Source: Brachypodium distachyon
Lineage: Eukaryota > Streptophyta > Magnoliopsida > Poales > Poaceae
DNA length: 64,000 nucleotides
Direction: 5' to 3'
Assembly: GCF_000005505.3 (NCBI RefSeq)
Contig: NC_016131.3
Location: 51,073,355-51,137,354, forward strand
Shown one piece after another: positions 1 to 11,387 of this stretch (the first letter of the stretch is position 1; the number at the start of each line of letters is the position of its first letter). The notes under the pieces were generated by a model, which did not search any database, was not told where the DNA came from, and saw only the letters and a program-made list of their open reading frames with translations. Position numbers and translations under genes: made by a program.

Positions 1-1429
1 TCCCATATCCTGCTATCATCGAAGTGTACGATATCATATCACGGTCATCCATGGTATCAAAGACATTTTGTGCTACTGAGAGCCTCCCTGATTTGGAGTA
101 CATGTCAATAAGAGAGTTCCATAACAAGCGATACCCTTTGAATCCATTCTTAACAATGTGGCTGTGAAGCTCCTGCCCATGTTGCAGGTTTGCAACACGG
201 GCACAGAGAGCAAGAAGGGTTACAACAGTAACATAATTAGGCTGTACACCTGCGCCGACCATTTCATGAACAAGTCTAGAGGCCTCTTCTGCCTCATCTG
301 ACAAAGCAAAACTAGCTATCATTGTATTCCATGTCACAACACCTGGGCAAGCAAGCATTTTAAACAGCAAGCAGGCAGAGTCCATATGCTTGCACCTGGC
401 GTACATCGTGATAAGTGCATTGGCTACACTTTCTACCCCGTCACAGTTCATGCGGACTGCCAACCCATGGATCTCCTTCCCGAGCCTCAACCAGCCAACC
501 CGTGAGCAAGCATTCGACCCAATCACCAACGTCACGAAATCCACTGCTGCACCATCGCTTACCATCTCCCGGATAAGCCCAACAGCTGCCCTATGGTCCC
601 GTGTATTAATGTATACCCCGGCAATCGTGTTCCACGTCACTGAATTCACCTCCGCCTCCTCCGCTCGCATCCTTTCAAACAGTTCCACCGCCTGCACCCA
701 TTGCCCGACGGCCACATACGCTGAGATCATCGAGTTCCATGATACCACATCTTTCTGTGCCATTCCCTCGAACACCTTGCGTGCAGCAACGAGATCCCCG
801 CTCTTTGCATACATCGACACCAGCGCATTCTGGAAAAACAAATGGCCTCCCACCCCGGTGGCTAGACCGTGCAGATGCACCGCCCGTCCCAGCGCTAGGT
901 CTCCAGCCTCTGCGCAGGCACGGAGGACGGATGGGTAGGTGAAGGCGTCCGGGAGGACGGCACTCCTGGCCATTTGCTGGTAGGCGGCGAGGGCGTGGCG
1001 CGGGAAGCCGTGGCGCAGGCAGGAGGAGATGAGGATGTTGTAGGGGAGGGGGCACGTTGCGTCAGCGGCAAGGGAGGAGGCGAAGGGGAGAAGGTAGGGC
1101 TGGGAGGAGTAGAGCGAGAGGAGGCGGGGGAGGAGGAGAGGGTGGCGGGAGAGGCCGAGGGAGAGCGAGAGCCCGTGGAGCTGGACGCCGAGTCTGAGGT
1201 CCGAGCGGTGGAGGTGGAGGAGCGAGGCGATGGGGCGGAGGAGGAAATCGGAAGAGGCGGCGGCGGGGAGGCGGCGGCGGAGGCGGGAGAAAGCGAGGAG
1301 AGGGAAGGGGAGGACGCGGGCGGCCGTGAGGGTGGAGAGGGAGGCTAGGAGGCAGCGGAGGGAGTCGTCTTGGTCGGGTCTGGTAGGCACCGCCGGGGCC
1401 GGTGGTAAGAACGCCGCCGCGGCGGACAT
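1..1429 (-). CDS. PLS-class pentatricopeptide repeat (PPR) protein, 3' end beyond window
   Basis: One uninterrupted minus-strand frame runs from ATG at 1429-1427 off the left edge (476 codons visible, no stop). After a short Ala/Pro/Arg-rich start that could serve as an organelle transit peptide, it reads as repeated ~35-residue helical pairs with the PPR hallmarks WNSMISAY, VTWNTIVAG, VTWNTMIASF, LWNSLIDMYSKSG and MISYTSMIAGYG. Alternating repeats with H(G)LA/ELHSHIVK-type segments point to the PLS subfamily. Such proteins bind single-stranded organelle RNA in chloroplast or mitochondrion, often as editing specificity factors. The C-terminal E/DYW region that would decide this lies outside. 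No intron is needed, as is usual for plant PPR genes. Several GC-rich open frames on the opposite strand of the 5' part are shadows. Which organelle and which RNA target cannot be told. Confidence 0.92.
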   Translation of the reverse strand, partial: MSAAAAFLPPAPAVPTRPDQDDSLRCLLASLSTLTAARVLPFPLLAFSRLRRRLPAAASSDFLLRPIASLLHLHRSDLRLGVQLHGLSLSLGLSRHPLLLPRLLSLYSSQPYLLPFASSLAADATCPLPYNILISSCLRHGFPRHALAAYQQMARSAVLPDAFTYPSVLRACAEAGDLALGRAVHLHGLATGVGGHLFFQNALVSMYAKSGDLVAARKVFEGMAQKDVVSWNSMISAYVAVGQWVQAVELFERMRAEEAEVNSVTWNTIAGVYINTRDHRAAVGLIREMVSDGAAVDFVTLVIGSNACSRVGWLRLGKEIHGLAVRMNCDGVESVANALITMYARCKHMDSACLLFKMLACPGVVTWNTMIASFALSDEAEEASRLVHEMVGAGVQPNYVTVVTLLALCARVANLQHGQELHSHIVKNGFKGYRLLWNSLIDMYSKSGRLSVAQNVFDTMDDRDMISYTSMIAGYG

Positions 1430-1796
1430 GGGAGGTTTGCTTTCTCGAGCTTGAATATGATGGAGGCTGCCAATGTTGCACTTGCACAAGAAAGAGGACT
1501 GCACTGCCGCTACAATTCGCCACCGACTTTCCGATCATCTTTTTTAAAGCCACGATCAGTATCCATTTTACAACTAATTTCATTAACCTTTTGGTGCTGA
1601 TCTTGATCAAATTTGTGGTGTTTTAATCTTGCAAAAGAGCTAATAAGTGTAAAAAGGTTCGTACCTATCATTTTATAGTCTTTTTTTTTCTCTTTTCCAT
1701 GAAAGATGCGAAAAGGCACCGGAATCACCTCAAACACACCAAGAAATTGAGCAAAACGCACTTAGGACATCCACAACGTGCTAAAACCAAATAATC
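1430..1796. other. Upstream region of the PPR gene, no gene seen
   Basis: This is the 5' flank of the minus-strand PPR gene. It is mostly AT-rich, with no convincing coding frame. I could not place a TATA box with confidence. Confidence 0.5.
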
Positions 1797-3264
1797 AGCC
1801 CATCACTATTTGTCACTGGTGTCAAATTGCTACTTCTCCACAATGTGACGGGACCCACCATACTAAAATAATGTGACGGGTGCCAAATATGGGACCCACC
1901 ATACTAAATAATGATAAAATTAATGTTCTCTCTTCTACCTTGTCTGTATCATCGCTTTCCCCCAAGCCGCAGAACAGCCGCCAAACCTCCCGGTGACTTC
2001 GGTGTGATATAGCCCCACCTTCCTAGCCAACCACGTGTCCTCTTTCTTTTCTTGATCCCATGACACTACTGTACTAATTAGCACTAACAGATGCCCCCCT
2101 TCTCTCTCACCTCCCATCCCTTCGTCCCTCTCCAGGAAGCCTCTGCACGCGACAGGCCAGTCCCAAATTCCATCCCGACTTCTTGGGCCTCCACCCAGGA
2201 GAGCTCTAAGCCGGAAGCACCTTACCCTTGAGCTCTTCCCATGGCGTCAGCGTGGTGCCTTTTGGCCCCGGCCGCCGCGCCCGCGCTCTCGGTGTCTTCG
2301 CCTCTGCATCCGGAGGCGTCTATGTCGCGCGGACGGCTGTCCCGGCGAGGAGGCGGCACAGGTGGGACGCGCTCGTGGTGCGCATGGCCCCCAAAGAGGA
2401 GAAGATCACGCGGCGCTCGCCCTCGATTTCCCCATCCTAATTCTTCTCCGCCCGTTCCCCTTCCTAGTACTCTCGATATTTTGTTAGTCCCCGCATGCTG
2501 AACTTAATGCTCCGGTTTGCTGTCTTGTGCGGGGCAGCTAGGAAGCGGGTGGTTTGGTTCTTGTGTTTTCCTTTTGAATCTTCTACTGTGATCTTGGTTG
2601 TTTTTGGATATTGTGATTTCTTTTCGAATCTGTGTGCTATGATTTTTAGTACCATCAGGTACCATGGTCAGATGCCATGTACTTATTCTGTGCTCCGTGA
2701 TTTTTTAGTACCATGCTTTAGTTATCTTTTAAAATTTGTTTGATCTATGTACAATTATTTGTTTTTTATTTTATTTTGCCGGGACACGACAAGGTACCTA
2801 AAAATTGTTAAGGTACAGATGATGTACCATGACGATTACTAATTTTGATGAATGGGTACATGAGAAGTTACTAAGTTTTGATGTATGTTTGTACTTATTT
2901 TTTCTTCATGGTACATGATGTATTTGTAGTGTACCTTGGTGTATATGTGATATGTGATTTACTTTGTTGTACTTTTATGTACTTTAATGTATATGTCATG
3001 TACTCGTCTGTTCTACAAATTGGTAAAGTACTTATCATGTACCTGAATATATCCACAAACAAGCCATTACAGAAAAAATGTGATACCACGTCACATGCAA
3101 AAAGTCAGAGAGAAAATACGAAAAGTTAGAGAGACCAGAGAAGAGAGCAAAAGTTGTCAGAATAACACATGCTAATCCCCACCTTTAACTTAAAGCATAT
3201 TATATTAACTAAGAGAGAGAAGTGGGGAGAGGCAAATGTGTGCCAGCGTGATGGGGCTAGATAG
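1797..3264. mobile_element. Possible gene-capturing DNA transposon (ends weakly supported)
   Basis: The ends AGCCCATCAC...(1797) and ...GTGATGGGGCT (to 3264) are inverted relative to each other, and the similarity continues for some tens of bases (GGTGTCAAATTGC against GGCACACATTTGC). Between them lie a promoter-like stretch and a broken first exon of a host-like gene (2241-2440), followed by AT-rich DNA. An almost exact short direct repeat (GGGACCCACCATACTAAA, about 1852 and 1890) sits near the left end. I could not find a clean target-site duplication, so superfamily and exact limits are open. Alternatively it is just an ancient partial gene duplication. Confidence 0.28.
2241..2440 (+). pseudogene. 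Captured, frameshifted first exon of a plastid-targeted protein gene
   Basis: An ATG at 2241 opens an Ala/Ser-rich leader that looks like a chloroplast transit peptide (MASAWCLLAPAAAPALS...). Its continuation is readable only after switching frame, giving the polar stretch VRMAPKEEKITRRSP. A further one-base change then breaks what would read LDFP, and the frame ends at a stop near 2440. From memory of the family, the MAPxEEKxTRRSPLDFP block resembles the start of grass Ycf36/DUF1230 proteins; this is a recollection, not a search. Upstream DNA (about 1935-2240) has a CCACGTGTC G-box at 2031 and pyrimidine-rich leader, suggesting promoter and exon 1 were copied together. No further exons follow, so this is a non-functional fragment. 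Confidence 0.4.
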
Positions 3265-3858
3265 CCCCGGTGCTACCGCCTCCACGTTACAGAACAGTCC
3301 CCTTTCTCCAGACTTCTCTTTTTTCCTTACAGCGAAGAATAGAATGGAGACAGAGAAGCCTCCATGCGGGAGGGAGCTCTGCCAGGAGGAGGGCCTCTAG
3401 CTGCCGCTGTCGCTGCTCTCCCTCGAGCCTAGACGGGATAGAGCTCTGCCGTCGCCACCTGCCGCTGGTCAACTGAAGAGCCCGCCATGGCGCAGGCTGC
3501 GCCGGCCATGGTGCAGGAGCAGCAGCCGAGAAGGCCATGGGGGCGGCGGTCGCGGCGGTGGGAATGGCGGCAGGGCTACCAGCGCGACGGAGCCATGACG
3601 GAGCTGCATCAGTTTTCTCCTCATCTCTCCTTTTCCCATTGTTTTTTTACCGGTGCCAAATGCCAAATTTGATATCTGGCACACCTATTTGGTATACATT
3701 GTGATCACGCAAAAAGTAGGGATCTTCTTCGGTGCAAAGTGAAAAAAGCAAGGGCTTTAATACTTAAACCCAAAAAAAGATGCTCGGTCATGTTGACATC
3801 TCCATGTGAAAAAGAAGGCAGCATGAAAGGTGGTGCACTCCCCATAGGTGACACATTT
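3265..3858. other. Intergenic, no gene recognised
   Basis: Short GC-rich frames around 3270-3680 lack any family resemblance and overlap on both strands, as expected of compositional noise. Confidence 0.5.
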
Positions 3859-4152
3859 TCTATATCTAAGTAAAAAAAACCCACTACTTGATTTCTCTCA
3901 ACATGCAAGCATACCACATCATCACACCATTAATTTGTTCACACCTATTTAGTGGAAAACTCATATTTTTTGCACATGCATGCATGCTATTTTTTATCAA
4001 ACTATTTTCACTAAGTGAAGAATCTATAATCTATCATATAATTTCATTATACATTTTCACTGGTTTTTGTTGCTACTTTTCACTCATGTATGTTCTCAAC
4101 AACGTGGGCTCACGTATGTTAACTAAAAATTTCCGCAACAGGCATCATCTAG
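3859..4152 (+). mobile_element. Small non-autonomous Helitron, degraded copy
   Basis: This copy begins TCTATATCTAAG and ends CATCATCTAG followed by T, the TC...CTRR arrangement of Helitrons. It is clearly the same family as 30415-30686: both share ATGCAAGCAT(A/G)CCACATCATCA, a TTTGTTCACACCTATTTAGTGG block and AACTAAAAATTTC(C/T)GCAACA near the 3' end. In this copy the GC hairpin before CTAG has lost bases, so it is probably dead. Confidence 0.7.
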
Positions 4153-4768
4153 TTTAGAGAGAAGGAGGAGGTTCAGATTCATGAAAAAGTAAGGAGAGGA
4201 AGAAGATGGAAAAAGTAGCAAGATCTAAGCTTTTCCTGGGTAATTTGGCTTCATCAACAACAATTTAATTTCATCGTGTAGTTTGTGGAGTTCATCATCT
4301 ACCTTGTCCAATCTTCTCTTCTTCAGCAAGAAATCTCCTTGAGTTAGTACATCTCTTCTCTTTCTCTTGTTCATCTTGCCGTTCTTGTAAGTCAAACTGT
4401 TAGATCTCGAATATAATTGTGTTATTGTACTGTGATGTTTGATTAAGTATTTCTGTTCAGTGATTAGTTCTTTACCATTAGTTAATTATCAGTTCAACTT
4501 GTGTTGTTCTTATCCCTACACCTTAATTCTTTCCCTTTTTGAAACTTGATGTCTGCCTTCATTTAGATCTGCTTGTCTGGTGTGTTTTTTCAGTTAAGTT
4601 TTGTCAAGATTTGCTACAGTCAACGAAAATACAAAAAATACATGTTAATCTTTTAAATTTCAGTCAAAACCCCCATTGGAAAGCAAAATTAATTCAATCC
4701 CCGTGGAGAACTTCAAATTACTACTAAATCTTACAAATGATCACATATATATTAGGCGATTTTGGATA
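4153..4768. other. AT-rich intergenic DNA, no gene seen
   Basis: No coding frame of note and no terminal repeats recognised. Confidence 0.5.
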
Positions 4769-4770
4769 TA

Positions 4771-4852
4771 CTCTCTCCGATCCTAAATTGTTGTCCTTGT
4801 TTTATTACAAATTTGAACTAAAACAACGACAAAAATTTAGGATCGGAGGGAG
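4771..4852. mobile_element. Stowaway MITE (82 bp)
   Basis: The arms CTCTCTCCGATCCTAAATT... and ...AATTTAGGATCGGAGGGAG are inverted, with TA at 4769-4770 and 4853-4854. It is the same subfamily as 10021-10101. Confidence 0.85.
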
Positions 4853-5024
4853 TATTAGATTATACAAATGAGTTAATCGTAGTGCACATTCCTGGACTTT
4901 GTAACCTCGGCTTGGTTTGAGTATTCAGTTCAGTCCAAATAAGCTTGTTCGGGCTAATCGAGCTTGTTCGTGTTGGTCTTTTTTCTAAAGGAGTGACAGA
5001 GCATGTGGAACCTCCATCTACGAG

Positions 5025-5149
5025 TAGGGATGCAAGTGGGGTCCCACTTGAATCCCACTTCTAGTTCATTTGGTATCTGCTAGTTCAAATTTTGACCCAA
5101 AAGCTTGAACTAGAAGGGTGATATTGGTGGGTCCCACTTGACACCCTAT
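5025..5149. mobile_element. hAT-type MITE related to 26378-26522
   Basis: Inverted arms start TAGGGATGCAAGTGGG and, on the other side, ATAGGGTGTCAAGTGGG. Both arms contain CTTCTAGTTCA. Flanks CTACGAG and CCACGAG look like a mutated 7-8 bp target duplication. Confidence 0.55.
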
Positions 5150-6155
5150 CCACGAGCCACGGATTTGGAATATGAGGTTTTGCCTCTAGGGCACCCAAAT
5201 ATCCCATTAGCATCTGAGTCCCATGCAAGAGCTAGTTGCGCTCCCTCGGGGCAGGTTTTGATTCCAGGCGATTGCTCTGCGACGGTGATCCTGTGGGTGT
5301 CATTTTTCCTTTAGGCTCGGGGGGGGGGGGGGGGGGCTAGATCAGATCCCTAGTGTTGCTCGGTGCATTTCAGCAATGGATCCCGGTTAGCTTACTTGGT
5401 TGAGGTTATCCCATGGCAAGGGTTGTTTGTTGTTGGTGAAGTCACAGCTGTCCATTGCCCATCCTCGGCACAACAAACCACAAAATTCGCTTCACATAGT
5501 TCTTAGGGTTCTGTGTAGTTCATGTTTGTGATATACTCACGATGTTGTGACGCCCTTTGATAGCTTTCAGGGAGTGGCTCGCAGTGATGGCGATGTTGTT
5601 TATGGTGTTGTCTCGAGAAGTGATGCCCTTCAACACGACGAAAACAATCATTGGCTTCCTAGTGCTTGGATCCCCTTGACCGCCGAGCAAGAAAGTGTGG
5701 TTTATGCAACAGGTGTTGACTCGGTAGCGGGATGCAATTCGATGACGCTTATGGTAGTCCTGTCCTACAAACTAGATATTTTTTCTATAAGGTTCTAGTC
5801 CTCTAGATTAAGTTTAAGCATGCATGCATGTCATAATTTATGCATTATGATTTTCTCCAAGAATTTAAATTAAATTAAAGACTAATCCTGGGTGAAACCT
5901 TAAACTTTTCCATCCGTTTCAAACTTAACTTTTGACTTTGACAATTTTTGCAGAAGCTCCCAATACTAATGAGACCTGACAAAAAATTAGGATTTTTGGA
6001 GCTCACTGGAATCCCAAACAATTATTTTCCAGATTGAACCTACATATGAATATAATTGAAATGTAGAAAAAAAATTCAAAAAGTTGTGAAACTTCTATTT
6101 TGAAGTGTGATAGGTTGGTATACTCATAGTTTCGGGAATTTTCTTATATTTTATT
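5150..6155. other. Intergenic, contains an 18-G run
   Basis: No gene recognised. A homopolymer of about 18 G lies at 5319-5336. An open plus frame at 5547-5798 has no recognisable family features. Confidence 0.45.
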
Positions 6156-7430
6156 GAGGTAATAACACTAGAGGTAAAAACTTGTATTGCGCGAGCAGTT
6201 TAGTACAACAAGTTGCAAAATGGGGCCAGTTGGTACATTAAGTTGACTTGCGGGTGCACGTTTGGTCATAACCAATAGCGGAGCGACATGTGGCTTGTTC
6301 ATTTTACACGAAGCCCCTGTGCTGTTTCGCTTATTCAAAAACGACCCCTCTGAATCAATCTGAGCAATAAGGTTGACTTGCCTGCGGTGGCCGACGGCCC
6401 TCTTCCCGCTCGCCCACGCCGAACCTGCCTCCGCCTTCGTCGTCACGCCCCCCGTGCCGTCGCCCTCCACGAGGCGGGCCACAACCTCGAGGCGCCGGCC
6501 GATGGATCCACCTTCCTTGAGCCAGCTTCCTGATGATTGATTTCCCACGGAAAGCAAGTGCAGACGTCTGCACCTGGCGCCCTCGCATCGCCTGGGAAAT
6601 GCTGGACAAGGCCTTCGTCATGGTAGAAAGGCGATGAGATTGAGAGAGCAGCCGTGGCTTCTGTAAGTTGTTTGTACTTTGTAACCCCCCATAATTTCTA
6701 CCAGTGAACTTCAGCAAGTATTTCTGTACCAAATTGAACAAACTATGCATCAACTGAAACATGAAGAAGGCACAAGATTTATGTTTGTCCTAGAGAAATT
6801 TATTTCGAAGCTAGAACTGACATTGGTCGAATTTCCCCCAAAACAATTAATTTCAGAAATTCCTCTACGGCGGGCGCCTGATCTTCGGTCTGGATGCGGG
6901 TTCCTTGTTCCTATCCACAGTTCTCATAGTATCCCCCTGGTCGGCCTGTGCTCCCGGTGGATCACAAAGATGAACCCCAGCAGTCCAGACCACAAGCATC
7001 AAGTCCTTGCGACCTTGCCTGCCGGTCCTCATCGCCACCGTCCTTCTCGGCCTCGCGGTAAGCGTCACAACAAAATACAGCAAACCGATCACAATCTTTT
7101 TCCTTGTGTCGCAGCCGGCTGCTGATTCTTGTGCGCAGGCGGAGGCAGGTCGGCGCGGGCGAGCAGGAAGAGGGCCGTCGGCCACCGCGGGCGCAGGCAA
7201 GTCAACTTTATTATCTCCATTGCTCAGATTGATTCAGGGGTCTTTTGAATAAGCGAAACGACGTGGGGGGCTTTGCATAAAATAAACAAGCCACATGTTG
7301 TCATCCCATTGGTTATGACCAAACGTGCACCCGCAAGTCAAGTTACTGTACCACCTGGCCCCATTTTACAACTTGTTGTACTAAACTGCTTGTACAATAC
7401 AACTTCGTGTACCTCCAGTGTTATTACCCC
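6156..7430. mobile_element. Pack-MULE-like element with ~300-bp inverted terminal repeats
   Basis: The left arm (from GAGGTAATAACACT) and the right arm (ending AGTGTTATTACCCC) are inverted copies about 300 bp long. They share TTAGTACAACAAGTTG, GGGTGCACGTTTGGTCATAAC and GTGGCCGACGGCCCTCTTCC. The 9-bp flanks TATTTTATT (6147-6155) and AATTTTATT (7431-7439) differ at one base, matching the Mutator-type duplication length. The interior holds no transposase but a piece of a host-type gene (6857-7057). Arm similarity is high but with many small differences, so this is not a very recent insertion. Confidence 0.82.
6857..7057 (+). pseudogene. Exon fragment resembling a DHHC protein S-acyltransferase
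   Basis: Between an acceptor-like TTTCAG (6851-6856) and a donor-like GTAAGC (from 7058), the plus strand reads KFLYGGRLIFGLDAGSLFLS and later LPVLIATVLLGLA in another frame, with a stop between. In plant DHHC palmitoyltransferases the N-terminal part has a (F/Y)xCGGRLIFGPDxxSL motif followed by two hydrophobic segments; this fragment fits that layout but lacks the DHHC domain. It sits inside the inverted-repeat element 6156-7430, so it is best explained as a captured, non-functional host exon. The family call rests on motif memory; a protein search would settle it. Confidence 0.5.
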
Positions 7431-8765
7431 AATTTTATTCAACACTTTTGAAGCTATTCCAAACTTCATTTGAATTCAAACCGTTTTGAATTTCAAATGC
7501 TACTTTTTAAACATTTTGAAACTTGCTTAACATGAGATGAAATGTTTATTCGGTCAGAAAAAAATGAGATGAAATGTTTACAATAAGTAATGAATACATT
7601 TCGAAGCTACCCATAAAAGTTCGTAATTTTTGTAGTTCAAGGCCTCAAAATGGACGGTGTTCATAGAGGGAAACCACACTTGAAAACGCAAAAATGGATT
7701 TTCCGAATAATGGAAAACCCACACCATGAGTTTAGAGGGTGTTAGAGTTGTATATATCAGATTTCTTCATCAAGATCCAGACAAGAGCACAACACGGCTT
7801 CTACCTCTCCAAACTCTTGTTATTGACCCACCATGAGTTTGTTGGCTGCAAATTCTGTTTGTTGAGATGTTTAGCTTGTCGTCGTAGTGTACATACTTTT
7901 CCTTGCATTTTTCATCGATGCGGTTACACCACGACCACAGGTAGCTGATGACACTAAAGAAAACCGCCAACACATGCAGAGAGGAGGACAAACTGAGATC
8001 CAAGGGAAGGTTGAGAAGTCATCCCCGAAGAAACCAACAGGCTTATTGTGGAGCTAGCCAAGTTTCTGAAAAGATGAAGAAGCTAAAATCGGAATCTGAA
8101 GAGCACGGAAGGCGCAGATTGGAGCCTTGGAGGCGGAAGTCCACGTCAATGCCCTACGTACAGAGACAGTCCGAGGAGCTGTTGCTGGAATATATGACAG
8201 GTTGCTGGAGGACAACCACACATTGCAAACTCAGGTTCTTTCCCTCAGGAGCTGAAACTGAACTTGTGCGTTGGCTAAACCGATTTGACAGGAAAAGAAA
8301 TTAAAAATGAAAATTTCACCTAACTATACAGTATAAAGAAATTAAACTGAACAGGTAATATGCTCAGGAAGGAGAAAGTTCGCACGTTTTTGCTCATCGA
8401 TAGAGCTTGTTCTGTTTGAAAACATTTTGTGTCAGGCCAGATTTTTGTTGATATTCCATTAATCTGTTCTAGTCTAAAAATTGGGATAGGTTATGTGTTC
8501 TCGATCAATGTCATCTGCAATAGAGGCCTTGCACATTTTGTTTTTGGAATTTCCTTGCACGATGTTCTGTTCAAATATAAAAATAATAATCTCCTGCAGA
8601 GCTGCAGTACAAAATCACTAACACCGTCGCCGTTAATTAGAAGCTGCTAGCAGAACGCATTCACATGTGCTCAGCATTAAAAACAGGGCAAGAACGCACC
8701 TGCCTAGCAAGCCACGCAGGAGCATAAAAAAATACAGAAAATTATGGCCAGTGCCAGATCCTCTC
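7431..8765. other. Intergenic with a possible coding relic
   Basis: The plus strand around 8110-8250 reads as a short coiled-coil-like stretch (ALEAEVHVNALRTE, then LLEDNHTLQTQVLSL) interrupted upstream by stops and frame changes. It may be a decayed gene end, but I cannot name it. The remainder up to the chitinase promoter holds nothing recognisable. Confidence 0.35.
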
Positions 8766-8773
8766 TATATAAG
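8766..8773 (+). promoter_or_regulatory. TATA box of the chitinase gene
   Basis: TATATAAG lies about 100 bp before the chitinase ATG, in a context (CTCTCTATATAAGCG) typical of grass core promoters. The transcription start would be expected about 30 bp downstream. Confidence 0.65.
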
Positions 8774-8863
8774 CGAATCGCCTCCGAGCCTAAACTCATC
8801 ACACGCAAAGCGAGCAAGCAAGCAAAAATTTGAAGTAAAAGACACAAGAAGAGCAAGAGCTAG

Positions 8864-9763
<900 letters not shown>

Positions 9764-9914
9764 AAGGGCTACCTACGTACCTTGGCTCATGTGATGTGTT
9801 AAATTATCTGTGTGGCACTTTCCTTTCCTTGTGATTTGTCAACATTCATCCCTCTCCTTTGCTGTTACTGAGTTATTATGAGTTTCTCAGATTGTTGTGT
9901 ATATAGGAGTATAA

Positions 9915-9920
9915 AATAAA
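9915..9920 (+). terminator. Poly(A) signal of the chitinase gene
   Basis: AATAAA about 150 bp past the stop codon, within ATAAAATAAAGACG. Confidence 0.5.
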
Positions 9921-10020
9921 GACGACTTGCTGCATGCTATCATATCGGGAACACTTGCTATCATTGGACAAAATCTGCTATCCTTTTCAGCAACGGTTTA
10001 ACACTACTAAAAAAATGTTA

Positions 10021-10101
10021 CTACCTCCGATCCTAAATTCTTGTCGTGGTTTAGTACAAAGTTGAACTAGAACTACGACAATAATTTAGGATCGGAGGGA
10101 G
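10021..10101. mobile_element. Stowaway MITE (81 bp)
   Basis: Inverted CTACCTCCGATCCTAAATT and AATTTAGGATCGGAGGGAG, with TA on the left and a mutated CA on the right. It is a sister of 4771-4852. Confidence 0.8.
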
Positions 10102-10304
10102 CATTAAGCAGATCTTCCAGGTTAAAGATCTTAATAGGGACACTGTATATTCACTTGGACCGTCCTCTTATTCTCCCTGCTAAAGACTGCTCTCCGGTTT
10201 ACTCCTTTCCTTTATTATTGACAGATTTAAAACAAAGTTAATAAACTCTCTCAAGCAGGAAGACTTACTTTGATTACCTCTGTTTTTTCCTTCATTCCCA
10301 TCTA

Positions 10305-10417
10305 CTCGCTCCGTGTCATATTAAGTGTTTCAAATTTGCCCAAATATAAATGTATCCTTGTCTAAAAAATGTTTAGATACATGTAATAAAAATTCACTTA
10401 ATATGAGACGGAAGGAG
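10305..10417. mobile_element. Stowaway MITE (113 bp)
   Basis: Inverted ends CTCGCTCCGTGTCATATTAAG and CTTAATATGAGACGGAAGGAG, with TA on both sides. Confidence 0.85.
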
Positions 10418-10439
10418 TACTACGTGTGTAAAACATTCT

Positions 10440-10661
10440 CCTCTTGAAGAAATTCCTTTCAAAACATACTGCTATCATCCGGAACTTTTCGCAGAGGAGA
10501 GTGCAGAAAGGGGCTCAATCGAAGTGTCTCTATCTCAGAGCTTACGGTGACATATGCAAACCAACAAAAGAAGGAGGCCTTGGTATCAGGGACATTCAAG
10601 CTACATTAACAACATTGTGTTATGCTCTTGGATTGGAGACTTGCACCAGAACCACAAAGCA
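10440..10661 (+). mobile_element. Old plus-strand LINE ORF2 fragment, left half
   Basis: The plus strand reads ICKPTKEGGLGIRDIQ, the conserved block after the reverse transcriptase of plant L1-type LINEs. The frame resumes at 15639 with LKAKYHPQTTICRARH, showing that the minus-strand LINE 10676-15624 split it. Confidence 0.75.
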
Positions 10662-11387
10662 TGCTTGCCTTGATTTATTTTTTTGAAAATGGAAACTTTT
10701 ATTGATCTCAATGTTATATCGAGCGATGCAATCACAGAGTATCACACTTCCGGCCTCTATGCCGAAACGCACACAGCCAATAAGTACCGAACAAACTTAT
10801 TACAATGAAAGGAAAATAACGATTCAAGCAGCCTCAAGACGGAGACTAGACCGCCACCCATGGTGGGTAAAAATGTCCCTGCCAACTTGCTCCAGCTGGT
10901 TGCACGCCATCAAAGCCAAATGAAGGTCCGCCGGCTTGAAGAGTATAGACCAACTACGGAACCAGTGCGTGCAAGAATATAAAACCTGCATTGGAGAAGT
11001 TAAATTCTTTCAATTAAAAACATTATCATTTTTGTACAGCGAAATAGCCCAACATAAAGCTGCAGCCCTGAACATAAGAAGCGCACTCAATCTTTTTTTA
11101 ACATCCTATAACCAAGACTCAAACATATGAGCAACATCACTGGAAGGATAAAGATTAGAAGCAATTTGGACCATTGACCACACAGATCGAGAGACATGAC
11201 ACCGGAAAAAAAAGGTGTGTAATGGTCTCATCCTTAGCACAAAAACTACACTTTGGACTACCCTTCCAGTTCCGCTTTAACATGTTGTTTTTAGTAAGAG
11301 TGACCCCCGTCGCAAAAACCAAAGGAAAATTTTAATTTTTAGAGGAACCTTTAATCTCCATAAACGTTTGTTGGCGTATCAGCATGT

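Noticed and set aside
974..1348. Glu/Arg/Gly-rich open frame on the plus strand
   Set aside because: It is the complement of the GC-rich 5' end of the PPR gene; composition makes the opposite frames open.
5319..5336. G run as a regulatory quadruplex
   Set aside because: A single uninterrupted homopolymer without neighbouring gene; assembly or slippage artefact is at least as likely.
8093..8304. Leucine-zipper-like stretch as part of an HD-Zip or bZIP gene
   Set aside because: No DNA-binding region is adjacent and the frame is broken; kept only as a possible relic.
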